Shown piece after piece: positions 40,845 to 49,496 of a stretch of 64,000 nt of DNA. Both the position numbers and the translations under genes were made by a program. This DNA is from Bacteroidales bacterium. Its GTDB lineage: Bacteria > Bacteroidota > Bacteroidia > Bacteroidales > UBA10428. The notes beneath the pieces are model-generated. The model saw only the letters and a list, made by a program, of their open reading frames with translations, searched no databases and was not told where the DNA came from. The stretch is taken from contig JAFGBD010000047.1 in NCBI GenBank assembly GCA_016933335.1, positions 1 through 64,000 on the forward strand, in the 5' to 3' direction. Within the stretch, counting starts at the first letter, position 1, and each line of letters opens with the position of its first letter.

Positions 40845-43655
40845 ATGTTAATCCAAAGCAATAACTTCATTATGGAACAAAGAATTATTAAAATAGCAAT
40901 TGGAACAGCAGTCGTTTTTTTAATAAACCCGGCTTTATTGTTCTCACAGACTATTCCGATTAGCGCTGGCAACAATCAGACAATTAATTGGGAAAAGACA
41001 CATTCCACACAGCTGAAAGGAAGTGTATCTTCAGATAAAATAAAGACAGAATGGACGTGTCCTCAAAATTCAAATGTTATTTTTAAGGATGCATCTGATC
41101 CTGCTACCGAAGTTACTTTCCCCCGTCCCGGTTATTTTTTATTGATTCTTTCTGGTCAAGAGACGGGCAATGACGCAGTCAGCAGCTCTGTGATTGTTAA
41201 TGTCTTTAAACCGAATTCTTATAAAGAAAGACTTTCTGATCTGATAAGCTTGATGACAGTTGATGAGAAAATTAATCAGTTATCCAATCAGACAGATTCA
41301 ATTCAACGGTTAGGTATTCCCGGATATAACTATTGGAATGAGGCTTTACACGGTGTACTTGCGAGCGGAGTTACATCTTTTCCCCAGGCGGTTGCCTTAG
41401 GCTCCTCATGGGATCCCGATCTGGTTTATCGGGTGGCTACAGCCATATCTGATGAAGCACGTGTTAAAAACATGAAAGAAGGTAAAGGTTTGACATACTG
41501 GAGCCCTACGCTAAATATTGCACGTGATCCGCGCTGGGGCCGGAATGAGGAGTCATATAGCGAAGATCCTTATCTCCTGTCCGGAATGGGTGCTGCATTT
41601 GTTAAGGGGATGCAGGGTGATGATCGTTATTATCTGAAAACTGTTTCCACTCCCAAACACTTTGTAGCAAACAATGAGGAAGAACGCCGTCATACAGGTT
41701 CTTCCGATGTTGATATGCGCAGCTTGTTTGAATATTATTTGCCGGCATTTCGGCAGGCTGTTGTGGAAGGTAAAGCTTATTCCATTATGGGTGCTTATAA
41801 TGAATTAAATCATGTTCCGTGCAATGCCAATATGTTTTTATTAGATGATATGTTAAGACGAAGGTGGGGTTTTGAAGGTTATGTAGTGTCAGATTGCGGA
41901 GCTATTGCTGATATGGTATACGGACATCATTTATTCAAAACAGGGGCCGAAGCTGTGGCAAGAAGTATCGTTGCAGGCTGTGATTTGAATTGTGGAGAGA
42001 TGTATCGCCTTCACATACAAGAAGCCCTGGATAAGGGATTGCTGGAAGAAAGAGACCTTGATATTGCTTTGGAAAGAGTTTTATCTGCGCGTTTCAGACT
42101 TGGTGATTTCGATCCGCCTGAGATGGTACCTTATTCTTCAATACCAAAAGATAAACTTGACTGTAAGGAACATCGTGACCTGGCACTTGAAGCTGCCCGG
42201 AAATCAATCGTACTGCTTAAAAACGAAGGAATACTGCCTTTAAAAAAAGATAAAATAAAATCAATCGCAGTAATGGGACCCAATGCTGCGAAAGCCCGGC
42301 TGGGTATATACAGCGGCTCTCCGAACATTATTGTAAGCCCTCTTGAAGGAATAAAAGAAAAAGCTGCCTCTTTGGGGATAAGTGTGGAATATTTAAAAGG
42401 AAGCGACATGGGTGGAGGATTATTAAATCCCATTGAACCTCAATATTTTGCCAAAGTTGAAGGAACAGATAAAACTGGCATGAAAGGTGAATATTTTAAC
42501 AACATGAAACTGTCCGGAGAGCCCGCCGTAACACGTATCGATTCAATGGTTGATTTCAGTTTTGGTACTTTTTCTCCTGCTCCTGGTATTCCTGAAGATA
42601 AATTTTCAATCAGGTGGAGCGGTAAAATAATCCCGCCTGAAACCATCCGTCAGATTGGTGTTACCAGCGATGATGGTGTACGTCTTTATTTAGACGGCAA
42701 ATTAATCATTGACGACTGGCGTGATCATGGAGAAACTCCTAACAAAGCTGAAGTTGAACTGCAAGCCGGGAAAGAATATGAGGTCATATTGGAATTTTAT
42801 GATAATACCCTTAATGCGGATGCAAAACTTACATGGGATTTCGAACAGAAAGACTATAGTAAAGCCAGGGAAGTTGCTGCCAGAAATGATGCGGTTATCC
42901 TCGTACTTGGTATTTCACCCGGAATTTCGCAGGAAGAACATGACCGGACAGAAATTGAACTGCCTGCAGAACAAAGAAATTTAATTGAAGAAGTCACTGA
43001 AATAAATAATAATATAATTGTCGTTCTCGTAAACGGAGGACCTTTAGCACTTGCCGGTACTGAGGAAAAGGTAAATGCAATCGTAGAATCATGGTATGCC
43101 GGAGAATTCGGAGGAAAGGCTATTGCCGACGTTTTATTCGGCGATGTTAATCCCGGCGGTAAATTACCTGAAACATTCTATGCATCCACACAACAGCTGC
43201 CTCCTTTTTCTGATTATGATCTTGTTAATCATCCGCGGACATACATGTATTTTGATGAGCCCGTTTTGTTTCCTTTTGGTCACGGACTCTCATACACTCA
43301 GTTTGAATACAGCAACCTGACACTTAACGCTGATAAAATCAACAAAAATGGTGAGGTTGAAATCCGGTTTACAGTCCAGAACACCGGCCAACTGAAAGGT
43401 GATGAAATCGCTCAGGTTTATGCCCATGTTCTGAATGCATCTATAAAAGTGCCAATCAATCAATTAAAACGGTTCCAAAGAATTTCACTTGCCCCAGGGG
43501 AGAGCAGGCAACTATTATTTAAAATACCGGTGTCTGAATTTTCATTTTATGATACCAGAATAAACGATTTTAAAACAGAACCAGGTCAATGGGAAATCCA
43601 GGTTGGCAGTTCATCCAAAGACATCCGTTTGAAAAAAAATATTATCATTGAATAG
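40845..43655 (+). CDS. Glycoside hydrolase family 3 (beta-glucosidase/xylosidase-like) with PA14 and Fn3-like domains
   Basis: 936 aa; 'YSEDPYLLSGMG', 'GYVVSDCGAI' nucleophile motif, PA14 insert 'KGEYFNNMKLSG...GVTSDDGVRLYLDGKLIIDDW', C-terminal Fn3-like region. An in-frame ATG at 40872 (MEQRIIK) may be the true start. Confidence 0.92.
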   Translation: MLIQSNNFIMEQRIIKIAIGTAVVFLINPALLFSQTIPISAGNNQTINWEKTHSTQLKGSVSSDKIKTEWTCPQNSNVIFKDASDPATEVTFPRPGYFLLILSGQETGNDAVSSSVIVNVFKPNSYKERLSDLISLMTVDEKINQLSNQTDSIQRLGIPGYNYWNEALHGVLASGVTSFPQAVALGSSWDPDLVYRVATAISDEARVKNMKEGKGLTYWSPTLNIARDPRWGRNEESYSEDPYLLSGMGAAFVKGMQGDDRYYLKTVSTPKHFVANNEEERRHTGSSDVDMRSLFEYYLPAFRQAVVEGKAYSIMGAYNELNHVPCNANMFLLDDMLRRRWGFEGYVVSDCGAIADMVYGHHLFKTGAEAVARSIVAGCDLNCGEMYRLHIQEALDKGLLEERDLDIALERVLSARFRLGDFDPPEMVPYSSIPKDKLDCKEHRDLALEAARKSIVLLKNEGILPLKKDKIKSIAVMGPNAAKARLGIYSGSPNIIVSPLEGIKEKAASLGISVEYLKGSDMGGGLLNPIEPQYFAKVEGTDKTGMKGEYFNNMKLSGEPAVTRIDSMVDFSFGTFSPAPGIPEDKFSIRWSGKIIPPETIRQIGVTSDDGVRLYLDGKLIIDDWRDHGETPNKAEVELQAGKEYEVILEFYDNTLNADAKLTWDFEQKDYSKAREVAARNDAVILVLGISPGISQEEHDRTEIELPAEQRNLIEEVTEINNNIIVVLVNGGPLALAGTEEKVNAIVESWYAGEFGGKAIADVLFGDVNPGGKLPETFYASTQQLPPFSDYDLVNHPRTYMYFDEPVLFPFGHGLSYTQFEYSNLTLNADKINKNGEVEIRFTVQNTGQLKGDEIAQVYAHVLNASIKVPINQLKRFQRISLAPGESRQLLFKIPVSEFSFYDTRINDFKTEPGQWEIQVGSSSKDIRLKKNIIIE

Positions 43656-43731
43656 AGCATGAATGAGATTTAAAATACTCAAAATATAATTAAATCCTTC
43701 ATTCAAAATAATCAACTTACCTGGAACCATC

Positions 43732-43903
43732 ATGAAAAATCATTCTTTTTAATACTGCTTGCTCTGCCATTTTTTCTGAGCGCCCTGTCCGCATAAACCT
43801 GGCATGGGGCGGAATCGATAATAATCATGTGGGCACAGATGAACGGATTGCTTTAAACAGGGCTATGGGAAGTGAAATTTCCCCTGTTGAGTTTAATCTT
43901 TAA
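43732..43903 (+). pseudogene. Short frameshifted remnant of a secreted protein gene
   Basis: One frame gives a signal peptide 'KSFFLILLALPFFLSALSA*'; another gives 'RINLAWGGIDNNHVGTDERIALNRAMGSEISPVEFNL*'. Confidence 0.35.
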
Positions 43904-43951
43904 CCTGCAAAAATATTTTCGTAATTTAAGTCCAAATCAGATTAGAAAATC

Positions 43952-44257
43952 ATGAAGACAAATATTTTAACAGGATACACGCAAAAGGATATTTCTTCAC
44001 CAGACAGCCCTGACGGTGCCATCCTGAACCACCTCACACGTGATGAGATCATCGAGTTTTCCAGTAAGATCAATTACCCGATATTCTTCAGGGAACAATT
44101 TGGCGCAAAAAAAGACTTTCATGATATTACCGGAGTGGTAACATTCAGGCATGAGTCATATTTCAATAATCCGGACCCTGACTGGGAGAAAAAGATAATC
44201 GGCCCTCAGGAAAAAATTGACTGGATAAAAGAACACCTTGTCATTAATGGACAGTAA
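43952..44257 (+). CDS. Hypothetical protein
   Basis: 101-aa ORF, ATG start, plausible composition; no family recognised. Confidence 0.5.
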   Translation: MKTNILTGYTQKDISSPDSPDGAILNHLTRDEIIEFSSKINYPIFFREQFGAKKDFHDITGVVTFRHESYFNNPDPDWEKKIIGPQEKIDWIKEHLVINGQ

Positions 44258-44324
44258 TTTGCGATTGTTTTTTTCCAGCAAAAACTGCACAATACATTGT
44301 ATGTCTTCAAAGTTGGTTGGACAA

Positions 44325-44445
44325 AATAAAAGTGAACCTGAGGGTACTGAAATATTCGCTCCCACAAAGCATGCCCATAAACCCGCTCATGAGACCGCTT
44401 CGCTTAGTTCGAACCAGTTTCTGGAGGATTTGAGAAAAATTGTAC
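44325..44445. repeat. tRNA-3'-end-derived dispersed repeat, copy B
   Basis: agtgaacctgagggtactgaaatattcgctcccacaaagcatgcccataaacccgctcatgagaccgcttcgcttagttcgaaccagtttctggaggatttgagaaaaat; near-identical to copy C. Confidence 0.75.
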
Positions 44446-44731
44446 TATTGCCAAATCTGGCAATATGAGAGGATTATTTAAAATGGAATTTAATCCGTTA
44501 TCCGGGTAATTTTATGTTTCAACTCACAGAACAAGAATTCGAAAAGAACCTCTTTTTTATCCTGTGGTCTATTATTTTTAAAGTGAAGGATTAATGAGGA
44601 AAATTGCAGGTTCTATATGCCAATATTTAAAGATAGAATACTTGAAGCGAAGTCTGTTTAAGTTTGAGATTTTAAAAATATCATTAATAAATCTTAAAAC
44701 GGTCCGGCAATCAATAATTATAGATTGTTAT

Positions 44732-44871
44732 TTACCGCTAAAGCAGTAATATACTACATTTTTCTCTTTATTAGATAACTTTTTCACTAAAATTACCATT
44801 TTAACAGTAAAATAACCCATATAGTTTTGTTTTTATGATTAATTAACCTAAATTTACTGCTATAAAAGTAA
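44732..44871. promoter_or_regulatory. Three-site putative HipB operator array (TTAC-N10-GTAA) spanning the hip promoter
   Basis: TTACCGCTAAAGCAGTAA (44732-44749), TTACCATTTTAACAGTAA (44793-44810), TTACTGCTATAAAAGTAA (44854-44871); exact 61-bp spacing. A TAnnTTTG-like -7 box (TAGTTTTG) lies at 44822-44829. Confidence 0.65.
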
Positions 44872-44876
44872 AAATA

Positions 44877-45116
44877 ATGCAACCTGAAGAATTAGCCAAT
44901 ATTATAAAAATGCATCGTAAAGCAGCCAAATTAAGCCGGGTGAAATTGGCTGAAATGGCTGGGGTGGGTAAAACAGTGATATACGATATTGAAAAGGGCA
45001 AAGAGACTGTTCAACTTAATACATTATTTAAGATTCTCAAAGTTTTGAACATCAAAATGCAATTTACAAGTCCATTAATTATTAACCAACAAAAAACTGC
45101 AAATGAGAAAAGCTAG
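44877..45116 (+). CDS. hipB: HTH (Xre/HipB-like) antitoxin
   Basis: 79 aa; 'LSRVKLAEMAGVGKTVIYDIEKGKETVQLNTLFKILKVLNI' Xre HTH; overlaps the next ORF by 14 nt. Confidence 0.85.
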   Translation: MQPEELANIIKMHRKAAKLSRVKLAEMAGVGKTVIYDIEKGKETVQLNTLFKILKVLNIKMQFTSPLIINQQKTANEKS

Positions 45117-45417
45117 AATATTTGTACAAGGTGAAGAAGCAGGAATACTAAGTGAAATAAAGCAAGGTACTGAATACGTATTTGAATATAATGACGGATA
45201 TGAAGGACTTGAGATTTCCAGAACAATGCCCAAAGATGTTAAAGTTTATAAATTCAATAAATTCCCGCCATTCTTTGATGGCTTGTTGCCTGAAGGTATT
45301 CAGTTAGAAGGATTGTTGAAGATTAAAAAAATCGATAAAAACGATCTTTTTTCGCAATTAATAGCGGTTGGGGAAGACTTGGTTGGAGTAGTTACAGTAA
45401 AAGAATTCACAGAATGA
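45103..45417 (+). CDS. hipS: HipA N-terminal subdomain protein as a separate ORF (HipS-like)
   Basis: 104 aa; 'KARIFVQGEEAGILSEIKQGTEYVFEYNDGYEGLEISRTMP...FPPFFDGLLPEGIQLEGLL' matches the HipA N-subdomain-1 pattern; ATGA overlap with the next gene. Confidence 0.82.
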   Translation: MRKARIFVQGEEAGILSEIKQGTEYVFEYNDGYEGLEISRTMPKDVKVYKFNKFPPFFDGLLPEGIQLEGLLKIKKIDKNDLFSQLIAVGEDLVGVVTVKEFTE

Positions 45418-46343
45418 ATGTATGCCCCATTACATATGAACCATGCGGAGATAAACGATATAGCGAAGGTGGCCTGAAACTTCTGGCATCCGGACTGTCA
45501 AAGCTTACGGATTTGGAATATACGGCAGAAGAGCAACGTAAGGAAGCTTATAATCGGGCTGCTAAAATGTCAATTCAAGGAATACAACCAAAATTAAGTG
45601 CAGTCTTGAGTATTAAGGAAGAGAAATTTAATATAGTTGACAAAGGTGGCAGGTATATTCTTAAACCACAGCACGATATCTTTCCGGAACTTCCGGAAAA
45701 TGAAGATTTAACAATGCGTTTGGCTGAACTGATCGGCTTGGAAATTCCAAAACATGGCTTAGTATGGTCAAAAGACAATACACTAACCTATTTTATCAAG
45801 CGATTTGACAGAAAAGGACAAAATGACAAGATTCCGGTTGAAGATTTTGCGCAACTTGCCGGACTCAGCCGGGATACCAAATATGATTACAGTATGGAAA
45901 AGGTTATTAAATTAATTAATCAGTTTTGTACTTTCCCGGCAGTTGAAAACATCAAGTTGTTTAGACTTACTTTATTCAATTTTTTAATAGGAAATGAAGA
46001 TATGCACCTGAAGAATTTTTCAATAATAAATCAGGATGGTAAAATATCTTTATCACCATGCTATGACTTGATTAACACAACCATTGAATATAAAAAACAA
46101 GATGAAGAGATAGCTTTGCCATTGAAAGGTAAAAAAAAGCATTTGACCAGGAATATTATCATTGATTACTTTGGAAAAGAAAGGTGTGAGTTAACCACAA
46201 AAAGCATTGACAAAGAACTAGAAACAATATCATTATCAATTTCTGGTTGGAAACAACTAGTAGATAAGAGTTTTTTATCCTCCGAAATGAAAACCAAATA
46301 TCATGATTTGTTAAATACTCGAATAGATGTTCTGAGGATTTAA
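45414..46343 (+). CDS. hipT: HipA-family Ser/Thr kinase toxin lacking the N-terminal subdomain (HipT-like)
   Basis: 309 aa; 'KMSIQGIQPKLSAVL' loop, 'GNEDMHLKNFSI' catalytic loop, 'PCYDLINT' metal-binding motif. Confidence 0.87.
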   Translation: MNVCPITYEPCGDKRYSEGGLKLLASGLSKLTDLEYTAEEQRKEAYNRAAKMSIQGIQPKLSAVLSIKEEKFNIVDKGGRYILKPQHDIFPELPENEDLTMRLAELIGLEIPKHGLVWSKDNTLTYFIKRFDRKGQNDKIPVEDFAQLAGLSRDTKYDYSMEKVIKLINQFCTFPAVENIKLFRLTLFNFLIGNEDMHLKNFSIINQDGKISLSPCYDLINTTIEYKKQDEEIALPLKGKKKHLTRNIIIDYFGKERCELTTKSIDKELETISLSISGWKQLVDKSFLSSEMKTKYHDLLNTRIDVLRI

Positions 46344-46558
46344 TAGTTTTTCTCTCTGCTACAGCGATTTGAGATCGTATCCAAAAAATTTCATTCCACT
46401 ATTTGAATTTACATTAAAAATTGGATATTTTTCATGGTAAATCACCCCCCTTAACCATATGTTTAATCCTGATGTATTGGGATGACTTATGGCTATTTAT
46501 CTCATATTCGATATTCCTCTCACTGCTTGTGCGAGTGAGCCTGCAGAAGTTTCAAAGT

Positions 46559-46678
46559 ATAAAAGTGAACCTGAGTGGACTGAATTATTCGCTCGCGCAA
46601 TGCATGCCCATAAACCCGCTCATGAGACCGCTTCGCTTAGTTCGAACCGGTTTTTGGAGGATTTGAGGAGAATCAATA
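46559..46678. repeat. tRNA-3'-end-derived dispersed repeat, copy C
   Basis: aaaagtgaacctgagtggactgaattattcgctcgcgcaatgcatgcccataaacccgctcatgagaccgcttcgcttagttcgaaccggtttttggaggatttgaggagaat. Confidence 0.75.
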
Positions 46679-46771
46679 TATTGAGGAGGTTTGAAATATT
46701 ATAAAACCGGAAAATGAAGCCACACACATCATCTTAGTTGATAGGATTTTTTTTCGAAAGCGACAACTGGT

Positions 46772-47119
46772 ATGTCTGATAGAATTCTTATTTTTGTCAA
46801 TGTGAAGAAAAGGACAAAACATATTATTCAGTTGATTAGGCAAAATATTAACTTGATTGATCCAATGGCTGAAATCATTCTCTATGGTTCAAGAGCCAGA
46901 GGCGATGAAAGAACAGATTCAGACTGGGATATTTTGGTATTAACAGATTACCCTGTGGATCTAAACAAAGAAAGGATTTTTAGAGATAATCTATATGAGT
47001 TGGAACTCCAGACTGGAGAGCCATTTTCGATATTTGTATACTCCAAAAATGATTGGACAACCAGACAGAAAGTTACACCATTTTATAATAATGTAATCCA
47101 GGAAGGGATTAGATTATGA
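46772..47119 (+). CDS. MNT-type nucleotidyltransferase (MntA-like antitoxin of an MNT-HEPN pair)
   Basis: 115 aa; GS-X10-DxD motif 'GSRARGDERTDSDWD'; overlaps the HEPN ORF by 4 nt. Confidence 0.87.
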   Translation: MSDRILIFVNVKKRTKHIIQLIRQNINLIDPMAEIILYGSRARGDERTDSDWDILVLTDYPVDLNKERIFRDNLYELELQTGEPFSIFVYSKNDWTTRQKVTPFYNNVIQEGIRL

Positions 47120-47514
47120 CGCCGGAAGAAAAAAATGAGTATATTAAATACCGAATTAATTCGGCTTTTCAAACAATTGATGCAGCTAAAGTCTTAGCTG
47201 AAAATGGATTTTGGAATTCTGCTGTTAATAGATTGTATTATGCTGTTTTCTATGCAGTGAATGCATTACTGGTTATGAATGATATACAATCAAAATCTCA
47301 TGCATCCGCAAAAAGTCAGTTTTCTTTACATTTTATTAAGACGGGCAAGATTGATAAGAAATATGGCAAGCTTCTGGCTGAATTATATGACTGGAGACAA
47401 AAGGGTGATTACGAAAACATCTTTGATTATGATTCTGATTCAGTATGGCCGTTATTTATTCCTGTAAGAGAAATGATTGATTTAATTGATAAAGAAATAA
47501 AAAAAGCACTATAA
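47116..47514 (+). CDS. HEPN domain protein
   Basis: 132 aa; 'NSAVNRLYYAVFYAVNALL' and 'LAELYDWRQKGDYEN' HEPN-type motifs. Confidence 0.85.
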   Translation: MTPEEKNEYIKYRINSAFQTIDAAKVLAENGFWNSAVNRLYYAVFYAVNALLVMNDIQSKSHASAKSQFSLHFIKTGKIDKKYGKLLAELYDWRQKGDYENIFDYDSDSVWPLFIPVREMIDLIDKEIKKAL

Positions 47515-47535
47515 CCTTACATTCAATACTTCATT

Positions 47536-47838
47536 TGTGATCCCGAAGGGACTATTCGCTGCCCACAGGCAGGTACACAAACCTGCTTCCCGATAAATCG
47601 GGACAGGCTATGAGATCGTTCCCCCTGACGGGGTTACTAAGTTATTCGCTCCCACAATTCCTGCCCACATCCCGCTCATGAGCTCGCCACGCATAAACGT
47701 GGCTCGGTTCGAACCCCTTTGGTTGTTCTCAGCCTATCGGGTATCAAAAAGAAAACGGCTACCACAAGGGCAGCCTTTTCCTTTTTTGTGAACCTAATGG
47801 GACTGCAATCGAACCAATTTATTGAGGATTTGAAGAAA
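47536..47838. repeat. tRNA-3'-end-derived dispersed repeat, copy D (compound, includes degenerate terminator and uninterrupted tRNA end)
   Basis: tgtgatcccgaagggact at 47536-47553 is identical to the tRNA-Arg 3' end; two tandem tcgctccc...ctcatgag units; then ttcgaacccctttggttgttctc, a gaaaacggctaccacaagggcagccttttc hairpin and gtgaacctaatgggactgcaatcgaacc. Confidence 0.75.
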
Positions 47839-47860
47839 ATCGCAGCTGTGCGAGATCAAA

Positions 47861-49024
47861 TCACTTGTTCGTTTTCCATAAAGGTTGGTTAGGGATAAGA
47901 TTAATAAGGAATGTTTCAACCGGAATACATATTATTTTCCCCTTCTTAAGAATTTCCTTACTCATATATAATAAAAGTAACGTTGCTTCCGGATAATCTT
48001 CATGAAACGATTTCAAACCGGATAAATCTTTTGGATGTATTGTTGCTGAGCTTTTAACTTCAATTCCATAAAAAATGTTTTCTCCATAAATTACAAAATC
48101 TACCTCTGAACCGGAATGTGTTCTCCAATAGTAAATATTGCAAACAAAATCACTATAATCTTTCCAGGCAAGCAAATTTTGTAAAACCAAACCTTCAAGC
48201 GAAATTCCGTACATACCTTGTCTGTTATCGAGCGGACCCTTAGGCCTGATTGCATTGAATACTCCGCAATCAAAATAGTAAAACTTTGAGTGTTTAACCA
48301 TTTTTCTTTTAGCTCTTTTTGAGAACACAGGCAAGCTATAAGAAATCAGTAAATCCTCCAATATACTTATATAACCTTCCACTGTTTTTCTTTCGACTTC
48401 ACATTCTCTTGCTACTTCTGAAATATTCAATACTGAACCATACGAAAAGCTGATTGCTTCAAGAAATCTTGAAAAATTATTGATATTTCTGACAAGTCCT
48501 TCAGCCTGTACTTCCTCCCGGAGATATAAACCAATATATGTATCCAGAACTCCGGCAGGATTTTCTGAAGCCACTATAAGAGGTACCAATCCAATTTTCA
48601 ATGCTTCAGACAAGTTAAAGAGATTTTTCAGTTCAGATGCCATAAAAGGATGGCACTTTTTCAATAAGGCACGGCCAGCAAGTAAATCAACTCCTGTCCT
48701 TTTTAATTTCCTGGCACTCGAACCTGTAAGGATGAATTGTTTATCCTTTTTCTCTTCAATTAATTTATGAACGACTGACAGTATAAGAGGGACTTTTTGT
48801 ACTTCATCTATGATGAACGTATTTTTATCAGGATTCCCCTCCACCAGTTCAATTAGTCTTTCAGGATTGGCTGTAATAGTCCGGAAAGTACTTGTCGATA
48901 GCAGATCAATTATTAAAGCATCGGGGTAACTCATTGTTAACCATGTGGATTTTCCTGTTCCACGAGGACCAAATAAGAAAAAGCTCTCTTTGATTTTGGG
49001 TATATGTCTGACAATATTCTTCAT
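47861..49024 (-). CDS. AAA ATPase (AAA_14) with C-terminal DUF4143 domain
   Basis: 387 aa; Walker A 'FGPRGTGKSTW', 'FIIDEVQKVP', C-terminal 'HSGSEVDFVIYGENIFYGIEVKSS'. Confidence 0.9.
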   Translation of the reverse strand: MKNIVRHIPKIKESFFLFGPRGTGKSTWLTMSYPDALIIDLLSTSTFRTITANPERLIELVEGNPDKNTFIIDEVQKVPLILSVVHKLIEEKKDKQFILTGSSARKLKRTGVDLLAGRALLKKCHPFMASELKNLFNLSEALKIGLVPLIVASENPAGVLDTYIGLYLREEVQAEGLVRNINNFSRFLEAISFSYGSVLNISEVARECEVERKTVEGYISILEDLLISYSLPVFSKRAKRKMVKHSKFYYFDCGVFNAIRPKGPLDNRQGMYGISLEGLVLQNLLAWKDYSDFVCNIYYWRTHSGSEVDFVIYGENIFYGIEVKSSATIHPKDLSGLKSFHEDYPEATLLLLYMSKEILKKGKIICIPVETFLINLIPNQPLWKTNK

Positions 49025-49332
49025 AATATCACGAAGTGAATTTTTGAATTATTTATAATTTTGGAAATGCAAATTCCAAATTTACATCAAAAATGGAAAA
49101 ACTAATTCCTTTTTTAAAAAAAATCAAAGGATTTCACAAACTTACTTGTTAATAGAGTCTAGCATCTTCTTTCATTAAAACAGGACAGTATAACAAGATT
49201 GGATTAATGATGAAATTTTCCAATTAAAACGGCATTTGGTTAAAATACCATCAGGCTTTGTCAACATTTCGGGGAAGTTGAAATTTCCCGGCATTGCTAT
49301 CCAGGGGAAACTGATAATTTTTAGCAACCTGG

Positions 49333-49452
49333 TGTGATCCCGAAGGGACTACTCGCTCACACAATTCCAGCCCACATCCAGCTCATGAGATCGCACCACA
49401 TATCGTGGTGCTTAGTTCGAACCCCTTTGGTTGTTCTCGGCCTTTCAGGGAT
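49333..49452. repeat. tRNA-3'-end-derived dispersed repeat, copy E
   Basis: tgtgatcccgaagggact identical to tRNA-Arg 3' end, then 67 nt including gcaccac...gtggtgc hairpin, then cgaacccctttggttgttctcgg. Confidence 0.8.
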
Positions 49453-49460
49453 CAAAAAGA

Positions 49461-49495
49461 AAAAGGCTACCACGAGGGTAGCCTTTTCCTTTTTT
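49461..49495 (-). terminator. Intrinsic terminator downstream of tRNA-Arg
   Basis: Perfect 11-bp stem aaaaggctacc / ggtagcctttt with 5-nt loop; T-run on the minus strand. Confidence 0.8.
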
Positions 49496-49496
49496 G

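Noticed and set aside
44238-44468. ORF sharing peptide sequence with 46489..46704, considered as a small protein family
   Set aside because: Similarity is explained by the underlying nucleotide repeat; upstream parts are unrelated.
45103-46343. HipS/HipT split as a sequencing frameshift in a single hipA
   Set aside because: Clean stop/start ATGA overlap, HipT begins with a plausible own N-terminus, and separate subdomain genes are an established arrangement; still worth a read-level check.
47861-49024. AAA/DUF4143 ATPase as an anti-phage effector
   Set aside because: Family is widespread and mostly uncharacterised; apart from its islet location nothing in the sequence supports a specific defence role.
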